From positions 1-64,000 of the forward strand of contig NZ_JAAKZG010000005.1 in NCBI RefSeq assembly GCF_011045115.1: DNA of 64,000 bases. The letters are read 5' to 3'. The translations under genes were made by a program, and so were the position numbers. Below the pieces are notes generated by a model. That model did no database searches. It was given only the letters and a program-made list of their open reading frames with translations, and had not been told where the DNA came from. This DNA comes from Mesorhizobium zhangyense (GTDB lineage: Bacteria; Pseudomonadota; Alphaproteobacteria; Rhizobiales; Rhizobiaceae). Of this stretch, positions 43,632 through 55,053 are shown piece by piece. Numbering within the stretch: position 1 is the first letter of the stretch; every line of letters starts with the position of its first letter.

Positions 43632-44942
43632 TCAAGCAAATGCCTGCGCCAGTTCCACATCGAATCGGCTTGCGAGACGCAGATACTCATCAGCCCATCC
43701 ACTGCTTATGCTGACCTCCTGAAGAGGGCCGGTGGGCGCAAAAATAACTTTCATCTTCAACTTGTTCGGCATCGAGCCCGATCGAAGCTGCGCGAGCATG
43801 TCCTCCATTTCCGCGACAACATCATCTTCATTGTCGAACCGCCGCAGGGCATGAATGACGTCCTGGAACACGTCGATCAGCCCTGCCAGTTTGCTTGCTG
43901 TCATGCCGGCTCGGGCTCCTATATCCGCTTTCGTAAGTACCACCGGCACATCCCAGACCTCGCCGGCGAGCATGGCGCGGAATTTCTCGCGGGCGACGCC
44001 GTGAGTGTCCAGCGCTTCATGCAGCTTGGCGCGGGGTTCGTCGATCGGCTCGTTGGTGAGCTGGAACGTGCCCCAGTGGCAGCCGGCGGCGAAGGCGGCA
44101 TCGGCAAGCACCATGCCTTGCACGGCCTCGTCCGGGTTCTGGTGCTGCGGCTTCATGAACCAGCGCGGCTCATAGGCGCCGATCGGCAATATGGCAAAGC
44201 GGAAGCCGCCGTGTTTCTCGGCAATCAGGCGGTAGTTGATGCCGTCGTGAAAGCCGGTGTCGCCGGCAAAGTAGATTTTCCCCGCAGGCGTGCCGATGAC
44301 GAAACCGGCCCACAGCGCCATGCGGCGGTCCTTGGCGCCGCGCGCCGACCAGTGATGGGCCGGCTCGATATGGATGGTGATGCCTTCAAACTCGAAACTG
44401 TCGCCCCAGTCGCCGGTGACGACGCGCATTTCAGGTGCCCCGGCACGGATGATGATGTCGTTGCCGTGCGGCGTGATGACCAAGGGGTCGTGCGCGACTT
44501 GGAGAAGCTTCAGCGTCGCGACGTCGAGATGGTCGTAGTGATTGTGGCTGACGAGAACGATGTGGATCGGCGGCAGGTCTTCGAAGGCGATGCCGGGCGG
44601 GTTCACGCGCTTCGGGCCGGCGAAGGTGAATGGCGACACGCGCTCGGACCACACGGGGTCCGTCAATATATTGAGCCCCGCGACCTGGATCAGCAGCGAG
44701 GCATGGCCGACCATGGTGACGCGCAGGTCATCGCCGGCAATCTTTCGCGCCGGTTTTGCCTGGGCGAAGGGCGTCGGCCATGAGACAGGCCATTTTGAGC
44801 GGCCGCCGCCGAGCTGCCATTTCAGCAGCGCCGAAAAGCTGCCGGGCGGGGTGCCGTCAGGATTGAAGAAGATGCGGCCGTCGAAATGATCGCTCTTGGG
44901 ACCCTGATAATAGGGATTCGGTGTCTTCGGTTTGCCGGCCAT
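43632..44942 (-). CDS. MBL-fold metallohydrolase with an unusual C-terminal extension
   Basis: A 436-residue protein. Residues about 1-335 are a metallo-beta-lactamase fold hydrolase of the NAPE-PLD/UlaG-like group, with metal ligands SHNHYDHLD (about 135-143), the TPHGN and HHWSARGAKDRR segments, FAGDTGFHDG (about 219-228) and CHWGTFQL (about 287-294). A start with AGGAG 7 nt upstream fixes residue 1. The last ~100 residues (from about 340) look like a separate small acidic domain. An ATG at 43904 preceded by AGGAG begins exactly there (90 codons, MTASKLAGLID...), so this may be a fusion of two formerly separate genes. Substrate unknown. Confidence 0.85.
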   Translation of the reverse strand: MAGKPKTPNPYYQGPKSDHFDGRIFFNPDGTPPGSFSALLKWQLGGGRSKWPVSWPTPFAQAKPARKIAGDDLRVTMVGHASLLIQVAGLNILTDPVWSERVSPFTFAGPKRVNPPGIAFEDLPPIHIVLVSHNHYDHLDVATLKLLQVAHDPLVITPHGNDIIIRAGAPEMRVVTGDWGDSFEFEGITIHIEPAHHWSARGAKDRRMALWAGFVIGTPAGKIYFAGDTGFHDGINYRLIAEKHGGFRFAILPIGAYEPRWFMKPQHQNPDEAVQGMVLADAAFAAGCHWGTFQLTNEPIDEPRAKLHEALDTHGVAREKFRAMLAGEVWDVPVVLTKADIGARAGMTASKLAGLIDVFQDVIHALRRFDNEDDVVAEMEDMLAQLRSGSMPNKLKMKVIFAPTGPLQEVSISSGWADEYLRLASRFDVELAQAFA

Positions 44943-45103
44943 CGCGGAACTCCTGCGAGCGATGCGCCCGTTATGTTCCCGATCAAGATAAGGGCCAGGA
45001 CGGCTGGCGCAAGCGTTTGACGACACGAAGGGCTAATGGAGGCGCGTGAAATCTTGATAGGTTCCGGCGGGCGTCATAATGAGCGCGGACGTGGAGGAAC
45101 GCC

Positions 45104-45547
45104 ATGGCAAAGAAGCGAACCAAGCAGCCCTGGATGGCGGCGGACGATTTCGGCCGCTCGCTGCCGCGCGGCATCGGCGTCAATCTTCTCGTTCGCGAGA
45201 TCGCGCCCATGGAAGCTTTCTGCCGGGACGTTCTCGGCGCGCAGATCATCTATGCCGACGAGGATTTCGCCGCGATCCAGCTTCTCGGCTCTGTGTTCAT
45301 GCTGCATGCCGACCATTCCTATCTCAACAATCCGATGACGGGTGTCATCACCGGCGTGGAAACACGGGGCGCGGGGCTGGAGATCAGGCTCTACGGCGCC
45401 GATCCCGATCGAATCGAAGTCATGGCGCGCAAGCTGGATCACATCGTCCTGGCCGGTTCGGTCGACAAGCCGCATGGCATTCGCGAATGCCATATCGTCG
45501 GGCCGGACGGCTATGTCTTCGTGCCGAGCCTGGCCATCGCTGGTTGA
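45104..45547 (+). CDS. Glyoxalase/VOC superfamily protein
   Basis: A 147-residue protein with one vicinal-oxygen-chelate fold. The pattern GIGVNLLVREIAPMEAFCRDVLGAQIIYADEDFAAIQLLGSVFML gives a beta-alpha-beta-beta-beta unit, repeated as LDHIVLAGSVDKPHGIRECHIVGPDGYVFVPS at the C-terminus. Metal ligands are not complete in an obvious way (HADHS near residue 67, E in RECHI). It could be an isomerase, dioxygenase or binding protein. It is divergent from the MBL gene, with 161 nt between their starts. Confidence 0.75.
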   Translation: MAKKRTKQPWMAADDFGRSLPRGIGVNLLVREIAPMEAFCRDVLGAQIIYADEDFAAIQLLGSVFMLHADHSYLNNPMTGVITGVETRGAGLEIRLYGADPDRIEVMARKLDHIVLAGSVDKPHGIRECHIVGPDGYVFVPSLAIAG

Positions 45548-45693
45548 GCCGAGATTCTGCGATATTTTTGCAACAACCGCTGCCGCAAACCGTATTTTAA
45601 CCATATGCGGTTGAAATCTGCCCATTATCGCCCTGTTTGTAGGGATGGTGAATTTAAGCGGGTGGCGGACCCGGGCTCCGACGGAGGTTTTAG

Positions 45694-46239
45694 ATGATTT
45701 TTTCGAGAACGGGCCTGTTGGCCGTATCGCTTCTGGCGCTGGCGGCAAGCGGGTGCCAGAGCGATCGCATGTCTTCGATGGACACGCAGCCCGCGCCGCT
45801 TCCGGCTGCTCCGGCAGGCCGCGTCACAACCGGCACGCTGCCGCCTCCGGCTGCTCCCGGTACGACCGATCCGTCGCAGTTTCCGAGTGCACCGGGTGCC
45901 GGAACGCAGGTCGCCGGCCTGCCGCCTGCTGCCGCTCCGCAGCCCGACGCCAATGCGCCCGACCTTTCGGCCGGCAGCGTCGCCGGCGTCTGGAATGCTT
46001 CCGTTTCCGGCCAGAGCTGCCGCGTCGCCACTCCGCAGACCAAGTTCGGCCAGGGTTTCCGCGCCGGCCCGCTGCGCTGCCCGGCTCCGATCGACGGCGT
46101 GAAGTCGTGGAATGTCGCCGGCAAGCAGCTCACCCTCTATGACGAGAACGGCGGAACGCTGGCGCGCCTCTATTCTTCCGGCGCTTCGAAATTCGACGGC
46201 CAGACCGAGAGCGGCGTCCCGATCTCGCTCAGCAGATAA
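45694..46239 (+). CDS. omp19: Omp19-like outer-membrane lipoprotein / protease inhibitor
   Basis: A 181-residue lipoprotein: signal peptide with lipobox LAASGC (lipidated Cys at residue 21), a Pro/Ala/Gly-rich tether (about 30-90), and a C-terminal domain SVAGVWNASVSGQSCRVATPQTKFGQG...LRCPAPIDGVKSW...SGASKFDGQTESG (about 94-178). This matches the AprI/Inh protease-inhibitor fold of Brucella Omp19, which inhibits host proteases and aids envelope integrity. The two Cys residues (about 109 and 129) could form the conserved disulfide. In this organism a periplasmic or surface protease inhibitor role is inferred. Confidence 0.9.
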   Translation: MIFSRTGLLAVSLLALAASGCQSDRMSSMDTQPAPLPAAPAGRVTTGTLPPPAAPGTTDPSQFPSAPGAGTQVAGLPPAAAPQPDANAPDLSAGSVAGVWNASVSGQSCRVATPQTKFGQGFRAGPLRCPAPIDGVKSWNVAGKQLTLYDENGGTLARLYSSGASKFDGQTESGVPISLSR

Positions 46240-46262
46240 GACGCAAGCCGCGTCTTTATTTC
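46239..46262 (+). terminator. Probable terminator after omp19
   Basis: AGACGC-AAGCC-GCGTCT followed by TTATTT. The stem overlaps the last base of the TAA stop codon of omp19. It is short but well placed. Confidence 0.6.
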
Positions 46263-46344
46263 GGCGCACGATCCTGTAAGAAAGCCCGCGGCTTTCGGGG
46301 GTCGTGCCCGACAGTTCGACCACGGATCTCCAGAGACATGATCA

Positions 46345-47553
46345 ATGCATCTGCGTGACGGTATCCAGACGCGAGCTACCGTCAGGCAGCGTTACGACCA
46401 TCTCGCCGAGACGGGCGCGCTGGAGCGCGACCCGGCGCAGGAAGTCATCGTCGGCGCACTCGACCGGCTGATCGACGAGCTTTGCTCAAAACGGCTGGCG
46501 CAGAAATCCAGCGCGCTCGGCTGGCTGTTCGGCAAGAAGCGCGAGAACCAGGCGCCCGTCAAAGGGCTCTACATCCATGGCGATGTCGGCCGCGGCAAGA
46601 CCATGCTGATGGACATGTTCTTCGAGCTGGTGCCGGTGCGGCGCAAACGGCGCATCCATTTCAACGACTTCATGGCCGATGTGCAGGATCGTATCCAGAA
46701 GCACCGCCTCGCCCGCAAGAACGGCGAGACGAAGGAAGACGACCCGATCCCGCCGGTGGCGGCAGCACTTGCCGACGAGGCCTGGGTGTTGTGCTTCGAC
46801 GAGTTTTCCGTGACCGACATCGCCGACGCGATGATCTTGTCGCGACTGTTTTCGGCCCTTTTTGCGCAAGGCGTCGTGCTGGTGGCAACCTCGAATGTCG
46901 CGCCCGACGATCTCTATCGCGATGGGCTGAACCGCGCGCTTTTCCTGCCCTTCATCAGCATTCTCAAGCGTCATGCCGACGTGCTCGACCTCGATGCCGA
47001 CAAGGATTACCGGCTTGAGAAGCTGAACCGCATGCCGGTCTATATGACGCCGCCGGGCGCTGAGACCGACCGGCAGATGGACGAGGCCTGGAAGGCGATG
47101 ACCCATGGCGCGCTGGCAGAGGCTGCGTCACTGACGGTCAAGGGCCGACAGGTGGCCGTGCCGGTCGCTGCCGGCGATGCGGCGCGCTTCACCTTCGCCG
47201 AGCTTTGCGAAAAGCCGCATGGCGCGCGCGACTACCTGGCGATCACCGGGCGCTTCTCGACGATCTTCGTCGACCATGTGCCGGTGCTGGCCGAAAACCG
47301 GCGCAACGAGGCCAAGCGTTTTATTCTCTTCATAGATACGGTCTACGACCATCACGTCCGGCTGGTGGTCAGCGCCGAAGCGCCGCCGCAGGAGCTTTAC
47401 GTCGGCAAGCGCGGCACGGAAGCTTTCGAATTCGACCGCACCACGTCGCGGCTGATGGAAATGCAGAGCCGCGACTGGCTCGACGACTGGGCGGTGCGCC
47501 AGGCCAAAACGGCCGAAGAGACCGCAGAAGCCGGCAAATCTTTGACAGCGTGA
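46345..47553 (+). CDS. zapE: Cell division protein ZapE (AFG1-like ATPase)
   Basis: A 402-residue P-loop ATPase. Walker A is GLYIHGDVGRGKTMLMDMFFE (about residues 74-94) and Walker B VLCFDEFSVTDIADAM (about 149-164). The C-terminal RFILFIDTVYDHHVRLV and ETASRLMEM-like end (TTSRLMEMQSRDWL) are typical of the AFG1/LACE1 family. In E. coli, ZapE acts on FtsZ and is needed under low oxygen and heat; mitochondrial AFG1 aids complex IV turnover. It lies just upstream of mdh, as in Brucella and Mesorhizobium. Confidence 0.93.
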   Translation: MHLRDGIQTRATVRQRYDHLAETGALERDPAQEVIVGALDRLIDELCSKRLAQKSSALGWLFGKKRENQAPVKGLYIHGDVGRGKTMLMDMFFELVPVRRKRRIHFNDFMADVQDRIQKHRLARKNGETKEDDPIPPVAAALADEAWVLCFDEFSVTDIADAMILSRLFSALFAQGVVLVATSNVAPDDLYRDGLNRALFLPFISILKRHADVLDLDADKDYRLEKLNRMPVYMTPPGAETDRQMDEAWKAMTHGALAEAASLTVKGRQVAVPVAAGDAARFTFAELCEKPHGARDYLAITGRFSTIFVDHVPVLAENRRNEAKRFILFIDTVYDHHVRLVVSAEAPPQELYVGKRGTEAFEFDRTTSRLMEMQSRDWLDDWAVRQAKTAEETAEAGKSLTA

Positions 47554-47601
47554 TGGTCATTTCGCGAAAACTTTGACGTTTACGTAATTCCAAATGGTTC
47601 T

Positions 47602-47637
47602 AACCGATTGAAATCCTTGAGGTCAAAATAATCGGTT
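47602..47637 (+). promoter_or_regulatory. Inverted repeat in the mdh operon promoter region
   Basis: AACCGATT (47602-47609) and AATCGGTT (47630-47637) form a perfect 8-bp inverted repeat with a 20-nt spacer, about 130 nt upstream of mdh in an AT-rich stretch. A weak TTGAAT-N17-TAATTC promoter candidate follows at 47636-47664. It may be the operator of the mdh-suc-lpd operon; the regulator is unknown. Confidence 0.4.
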
Positions 47638-47695
47638 GAATTTTGTACCCTATGGGTCTAATTCCAACGGCGAAATTCTGGCTGCATAACCCTGA

Positions 47696-48736
<1,041 letters not shown>

Positions 48737-48746
48737 GGATCGGCTC

Positions 48747-49940
<1,194 letters not shown>

Positions 49941-49944
49941 GCCG

Positions 49945-50316
49945 ATGCCTCCGCGCAAGATAAATCTCGTCGAGGCGGCGGATGCCAGGATCGATAAGGT
50001 CTTCGATCCGCATATCGCCGGCGACGTGAACGATGCGCAGGCCAAGGTCGCCAAATTCGGTGCGATGTTTGACTGGCACGCGCATGACAATGAGGACGAG
50101 GCTTTCCTCGTCCTGCGCGGAAAAATCGCCATCGATTTTCGCGATGGCCCGGTCGAACTAAGCGAGGGCGACTTTATTGTCGTGCCTCGCGGCGTCGAGC
50201 ATCGGCCGCGCTCCATCACCGAAGAACCCGTTGTGCTGATGTTCGAGCCGGCAACGACGCTCAACACCGGTAACGCGAAAAGTGAATTGACCGTCGCAAA
50301 CCTCAAGCGGCTTTAG
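49945..50316 (+). CDS. Cupin-domain protein inserted between sucC and sucD
   Basis: A 123-residue single cupin. Motif 1 is [20 protein letters not shown] (HxH...E, about residues 42-60) and motif 2 [17 protein letters not shown] (G...H, about 76-92), giving the usual 3-His/1-Glu metal site. Only 4 nt separate it from the sucC stop and 8 nt from the sucD start, so it is an integral operon member. sucC and sucD are normally adjacent, which makes this insertion unusual. Function unknown; metal-dependent sugar or organic-acid binding, isomerase or oxygenase roles are all possible. Confidence 0.85.
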   Translation: MPPRKINLVEAADARIDKVFDPHIAGDVNDAQAKVAKFGAMFDWHAHDNEDEAFLVLRGKIAIDFRDGPVELSEGDFIVVPRGVEHRPRSITEEPVVLMFEPATTLNTGNAKSELTVANLKRL

Positions 50317-50324
50317 GGGAAACA

Positions 50325-51227
50325 ATGTCCATCCTCATCGACAAGAACACCAAAATCCTCGTCCAGGGCCTGACCGGCAAGACCGGCACGTTCCACACCG
50401 AGCAGGCGCTGGCCTATCACGGCACCAAGATGGTCGGCGGCATCCATCCGAAGAAGGGCGGCGAGAGCTGGACCGGCGCCAAGGGCGAGACCCTGCCGAT
50501 CTTCGCAAGCGTTGCCGAAGGCAAGGAAAAGACCGGCGCCAATGCGTCCGTCGTCTATGTCCCGCCGGCAGGTGCGGCCGAAGCGATCATCGAGGCGATC
50601 GAGGCGGAAATTCCGCTGATCGTCTGCATCACCGAGGGCATCCCGGTTGCCGACATGATCAAGGTCAAGGCGCGCCTCGACCGTTCGACGTCGCGCCTCA
50701 TCGGTCCTAACTGCCCGGGCATCGTCACGCCCGACCAGTGCAAGATCGGCATCATGCCCGGCAACATCTTCCGCAAGGGCTCGGTCGGCGTTGTTTCGCG
50801 CTCCGGCACGCTTACATATGAGGCGGTGTTCCAGACGACGAATGCCGGGCTTGGCCAGTCGACCGCCGTCGGCATCGGCGGCGATCCGGTCAAGGGTACG
50901 GAATTCATCGACATGCTCGAAATGTTCCTGGCCGATGACGAGACCAAGTCGATCATCATGATCGGCGAGATCGGCGGTTCGGCCGAGGAAGACGCCGCGC
51001 AGTTCCTGATCGATGAGGCCAAGCGTGGCCGCAAGAAGCCGATGGCCGGCTTCATCGCCGGTCGCACTGCTCCCGCCGGCCGCACCATGGGCCATGCAGG
51101 CGCTGTGATCTCCGGCGGCAAGGGCGGTGCGGAAGACAAGATCGCGGCGATGGAAGCGGCAGGCATCCGCGTGTCGCCGTCGCCGGCACGTCTCGGCACG
51201 ACGCTGGTTGAGGCGATCAAGGGGTAG
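50325..51227 (+). CDS. sucD: Succinyl-CoA synthetase alpha subunit
   Basis: A 300-residue subunit carrying the CoA-binding Rossmann domain ([19 protein letters not shown], about residues 9-27), [13 protein letters not shown] (about 76-88) and [18 protein letters not shown] (about 151-168). The phosphorylated catalytic His lies in [21 protein letters not shown] (about 246-266). It acts with SucC in the TCA cycle. It is followed at 10 nt by a DUF4261-like gene rather than directly by sucA. Confidence 0.97.
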   Translation: MSILIDKNTKILVQGLTGKTGTFHTEQALAYHGTKMVGGIHPKKGGESWTGAKGETLPIFASVAEGKEKTGANASVVYVPPAGAAEAIIEAIEAEIPLIVCITEGIPVADMIKVKARLDRSTSRLIGPNCPGIVTPDQCKIGIMPGNIFRKGSVGVVSRSGTLTYEAVFQTTNAGLGQSTAVGIGGDPVKGTEFIDMLEMFLADDETKSIIMIGEIGGSAEEDAAQFLIDEAKRGRKKPMAGFIAGRTAPAGRTMGHAGAVISGGKGGAEDKIAAMEAAGIRVSPSPARLGTTLVEAIKG

Positions 51228-51237
51228 GGTCGGGCTG

Positions 51238-51993
51238 ATGTCCCTTGAGGACAAGATCATTCTCTGCATTCCGGGTCCGTGGGAGGACCAGAGGGCTTTT
51301 GTGCGGGCTGTTGCCGAGGCGTCGAGGCCTGACGGTGATTACCTCGTGACAGGAGTGATCATGACGCACGGGCCGAATAAGAAGGCGTTCGATTTCGAGT
51401 TTTGCGATCGAGATGAGCGTATGGCCGAAGCCTTTGCGTCTGCAGGCATAGCGACTCGGATTCGCGACGACTTCCTCGATGAAATCGAGGCACACAAAAG
51501 CGTCGTTTATTTGAAGTCGACAGAGCTGCAATCTCTTGAGACGGCAGAGGCGATCGCAAAGGCGGCGTCCCATTTGATAAAGGCCGGCGGTATCGGAGTG
51601 AAGGTCGAAACGGCTGGCAAAGCGTTCACGGCCAGTCAATGGTTTGAGGAGATGGAAACTGTATCTGTCAGTTTGTACTGGCTGATGGTGCTCGATTCGG
51701 TCACTGACGACACTACAATCTATAGCTGTGGCATGCGCAATTTTGGCCTGTCGGACTCGATCGTTTCAGACGAGGGGCTCCAGTTGTCAGTGCCGCTGCT
51801 GCGCGATTTCAATAAATACCAGCTTTATCAGCAACCAGTGCTTTCGGCTGGACAAACTTTCCGTCGGGAAGAAGGCGGACCGACATACCGGCTTAGCATA
51901 GAAGAAAATCAGCCCGATCGGCATATGGATATCTATTCAAATCCCTTCGGCATGTGGCGGCTCAGTCGCGTCGGGCCGGAAAATAGAACGTAG
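51238..51993 (+). CDS. DUF4261-like protein inserted between sucD and sucA
   Basis: A 251-residue soluble protein beginning MSLEDKIILCIPGPWEDQRAF. It has a DUF4261-like C-terminal part with YSCGMRNFGLSDSIVS (about residues 163-178), in which a Gly-Met-x-x-Phe-Gly pattern is seen. The match is from memory and moderate. Codon use looks less GC-biased than the flanking TCA genes (many A/T third positions in 51350-51950), suggesting later acquisition. It is 10 nt after sucD and 38 nt before sucA, so it is probably co-transcribed. Function unknown; DUF4261 proteins are often found near toxin or effector loci, but nothing here shows that. Confidence 0.6.
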   Translation: MSLEDKIILCIPGPWEDQRAFVRAVAEASRPDGDYLVTGVIMTHGPNKKAFDFEFCDRDERMAEAFASAGIATRIRDDFLDEIEAHKSVVYLKSTELQSLETAEAIAKAASHLIKAGGIGVKVETAGKAFTASQWFEEMETVSVSLYWLMVLDSVTDDTTIYSCGMRNFGLSDSIVSDEGLQLSVPLLRDFNKYQLYQQPVLSAGQTFRREEGGPTYRLSIEENQPDRHMDIYSNPFGMWRLSRVGPENRT

Positions 51994-52031
51994 AATGTAA
52001 GGAGACGGAGCAAAGGGCTCCGAAAAACAAA

Positions 52032-55022
52032 ATGGCACGTAACGATCAGGCCAACGACCAATTTTCCCTCACTTCGTTCCTCTACGGCGGCAACGCTGAT
52101 TATATCGATGCGCTTTACGCCGCCTATGAGGACGATCCGTCATCGGTCGATCCGGAATGGCAGGATTTCTTCACTTCGTTGAAGGACGACGCCGGCGACA
52201 TCAAGAAGAACGCCAAGGGCGCTTCCTGGTCGACGCCGAGCTGGCCGCTGCAGTCGAACGGCGAACTCGTCTCGGCGCTGGACGGCAACTGGGGCCTGGT
52301 CGAAAAGCAGATTGAGAAGAAGGTGAAGGACAAGGCCGTTGCCAATGGCGTGGCCCTTTCCGACATTGACGTCCTGCAGGCGACGCGCGATTCCGTGCGC
52401 GCGATCATGATGATCCGCGCCTATCGCATGCGCGGCCATCTCCATGCCAATCTCGATCCTCTCGGCATCGCCAATCCGATCGAGGACTATAACGAGCTTT
52501 CGCCGGTCTCCTACGGCTTCACCGAAGCCGATTATGACCGCAAGATCTTCATCGACCATGTGCTCGGGCTCGAATATGCAAGCATCCGCGAGATGCTCGA
52601 CATCCTGACGCGCACCTATTGCTCGACGCTCGGCGTCGAATTCATGCACATCTCCAACCCGGAGGAGAAGGCATGGATCCAGGCCCGCATCGAGGGACCT
52701 GACAAGGGCATCGCGTTTACCGCCGAAGGTAAGAAGGCGATCATGCAGAAGCTGATCGAGGCGGAAGGCTTCGAGCAGTTCATCGATGTCAAGTACAAGG
52801 GCACCAAGCGCTTTGGCCTCGACGGCGGTGAATCGCTGATCCCGGCGCTGGAGCAGATCATGAAGCGCGGCGGCGCGCTCGGCATGAAGGACATCGTGCT
52901 CGGCATGGCCCATCGCGGCCGCCTCAACGTGCTGTCCCAGGTGATGGCCAAGCCGCACCGCGCCATCTTCCACGAATTCAAGGGCGGCTCCTATGCGCCC
53001 GACGACGTCGAAGGCTCGGGCGACGTGAAGTACCATCTTGGCGCATCGTCGGACCGCGAGTTCGACGGCAACAAGGTGCATCTGTCGCTGACGGCCAACC
53101 CGTCGCATCTGGAAATCGTCGACCCTGTCGTTATGGGCAAGGCCCGCGCCAAGCAGGACCAGCTCTACGGCCGCACGCCGCGCGACGAGATCGTGCCGCT
53201 GGAGGAACGCGCCAAGGTGCTGCCGCTGCTGCTGCACGGCGATGCGGCCTTTGCCGGCCAGGGCGTGATCGCCGAAATCCTCGGCCTGTCGGGCCTGCGC
53301 GGCCACCGCGTTGCCGGCACGCTGCATTTCATCATCAACAACCAGATCGGCTTTACGACGAACCCGCGCTTCTCGCGCTCGTCGCCCTATCCGTCTGACG
53401 TCGCCAAGATGATCGAGGCGCCGATCTTCCATGTGAACGGCGACGATCCGGAAGCGGTGGTTTATGCCGCCAAGGTGGCGATCGAATTCCGCATGAAGTT
53501 CCACAAGCCGGTGGTGGTGGACATGTTCTGCTATCGCCGCTTCGGCCACAATGAGGGCGATGAGCCGGCATTCACCCAGCCGATCATGTATCGCAACATC
53601 CGCACCCACAAGACGACGGTGCAGATCTATGGCGACAAGCTGATTGCCGAGGGCCATATCAGCCAGGAAGAGTTCGACAAGATGAAGGCCGACTGGCGCG
53701 CTCATCTCGAATCCGAATGGGAAGTCGGCCAGCACTACAAACCCAACAAGGCCGACTGGCTGGACGGCGCATGGTCGGGCCTGCGCACGGCCGACAATGA
53801 GGACGAGCAGCGGCGCGGCAAGACGGCAATGCCGGTCAAGACGCTGAAGGAAATCGGCAAGAAGCTGACCGAGGTGCCGCAGGGCTTCGAGGCGCACAAG
53901 ACCATCCAGCGCTTCCTCGAAACGCGGCGCAAGATGATCGATTCGGGCGAAGGCATCGACTGGTCGACGGCGGAGGCGCTGGCCTTCGGCTCGATCCTGC
54001 TCGACGGCAATCCGATCCGGCTTTCCGGCCAGGATTCGGAGCGCGGCACGTTTTCGCAGCGCCATTCGGTGCTTTACGACCAGAAGGACGAAAACCGCTA
54101 CATCCCGCTCAACAACCTCTCGGCTGCCCAGGCGAATTTCGAAGTCATCAACTCGATGCTTTCGGAAGAGGCCGTGCTTGGTTTCGAATATGGCTACTCG
54201 CTGGCCGAGCCCAAGGCGCTGACGCTGTGGGAAGCGCAGTTCGGCGACTTCGCCAACGGCGCGCAGGTGGTGTTCGACCAGTTCATCTCGTCGGGCGAGC
54301 GCAAGTGGCTGCGCATGTCGGGTCTCGTCTGCCTCTTGCCGCATGGCTATGAAGGCCAGGGGCCGGAGCACTCATCGGCAAGGCTGGAGCGTTTCCTGCA
54401 GCTTTGCGCCGAAGACAACATGCAGGTCGCCTACTGCACCACGCCGGCTAACTATTTCCACATCCTGCGCCGGCAGCTCAAGCGCGACTTCCGCAAGCCG
54501 CTGATCCTGATGACGCCGAAGTCGCTGCTGCGACACAAGCGGGCGGTGTCGACGATCGGCGAAATGTCGGGCGAAAGCGCCTTCCATCGCCTGCTGTGGG
54601 ACGATGCGCAGATGCTGCCGGACCAGGCGATCAAGCTCACCAAGGATTCGAAAATCCGCCGCGTCGTGCTGTGCTCGGGCAAGGTCTATTACGATCTCTA
54701 CGAGGAGCGCGAGAAGCGCGGCATCAACGACATCTACCTGCTGCGCGTCGAGCAACTCTACCCGTTCCCGGCCAAGGCGCTGATCAACGAGTTGTCGCGC
54801 TTCCGCGGCGCGGAGATGGTGTGGTGCCAGGAAGAGCCGAAGAATATGGGTGCGTGGTCGTTCATCGACCCGTATCTGGAGTGGGTGCTCGCCCATATCG
54901 ACGCCAAGCATCAGCGCGTGCGCTATACGGGCCGCCCGGCGGCGGCATCGCCGGCAACGGGCCTGATGTCGAAGCATCTGGCGCAGCTCCAGGCGTTCCT
55001 CGACGACGCGCTCGGCGAATAA
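52032..55022 (+). CDS. sucA: 2-oxoglutarate dehydrogenase E1 component
   Basis: A 996-residue thiamine-diphosphate enzyme that decarboxylates 2-oxoglutarate and passes the succinyl group to SucB. The N-terminal E2-binding helix [29 protein letters not shown] (about residues 8-36), the substrate/ThDP region [15 protein letters not shown] (about 291-305), [36 protein letters not shown] (about 354-377), [15 protein letters not shown] (about 401-415) and [19 protein letters not shown] (about 498-516) are all in place. It is full length and intact. Confidence 0.98.
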   Translation: MARNDQANDQFSLTSFLYGGNADYIDALYAAYEDDPSSVDPEWQDFFTSLKDDAGDIKKNAKGASWSTPSWPLQSNGELVSALDGNWGLVEKQIEKKVKDKAVANGVALSDIDVLQATRDSVRAIMMIRAYRMRGHLHANLDPLGIANPIEDYNELSPVSYGFTEADYDRKIFIDHVLGLEYASIREMLDILTRTYCSTLGVEFMHISNPEEKAWIQARIEGPDKGIAFTAEGKKAIMQKLIEAEGFEQFIDVKYKGTKRFGLDGGESLIPALEQIMKRGGALGMKDIVLGMAHRGRLNVLSQVMAKPHRAIFHEFKGGSYAPDDVEGSGDVKYHLGASSDREFDGNKVHLSLTANPSHLEIVDPVVMGKARAKQDQLYGRTPRDEIVPLEERAKVLPLLLHGDAAFAGQGVIAEILGLSGLRGHRVAGTLHFIINNQIGFTTNPRFSRSSPYPSDVAKMIEAPIFHVNGDDPEAVVYAAKVAIEFRMKFHKPVVVDMFCYRRFGHNEGDEPAFTQPIMYRNIRTHKTTVQIYGDKLIAEGHISQEEFDKMKADWRAHLESEWEVGQHYKPNKADWLDGAWSGLRTADNEDEQRRGKTAMPVKTLKEIGKKLTEVPQGFEAHKTIQRFLETRRKMIDSGEGIDWSTAEALAFGSILLDGNPIRLSGQDSERGTFSQRHSVLYDQKDENRYIPLNNLSAAQANFEVINSMLSEEAVLGFEYGYSLAEPKALTLWEAQFGDFANGAQVVFDQFISSGERKWLRMSGLVCLLPHGYEGQGPEHSSARLERFLQLCAEDNMQVAYCTTPANYFHILRRQLKRDFRKPLILMTPKSLLRHKRAVSTIGEMSGESAFHRLLWDDAQMLPDQAIKLTKDSKIRRVVLCSGKVYYDLYEEREKRGINDIYLLRVEQLYPFPAKALINELSRFRGAEMVWCQEEPKNMGAWSFIDPYLEWVLAHIDAKHQRVRYTGRPAAASPATGLMSKHLAQLQAFLDDALGE

Positions 55023-55053
55023 TCCCTCAGTTCCAAAAACGGATAGGCAAAAA

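Noticed and set aside
45694-46239. Partner inhibitor for the RTX protein at the left edge
   Set aside because: The two are 45 kb apart and the RTX protein's C-terminal domain is not visible, so a protease-inhibitor pair cannot be supported.
52140-54371. A 743-codon minus-strand open frame
   Set aside because: It is antisense to sucA. The translation is His/Arg/Val-rich shadow sequence without domains.
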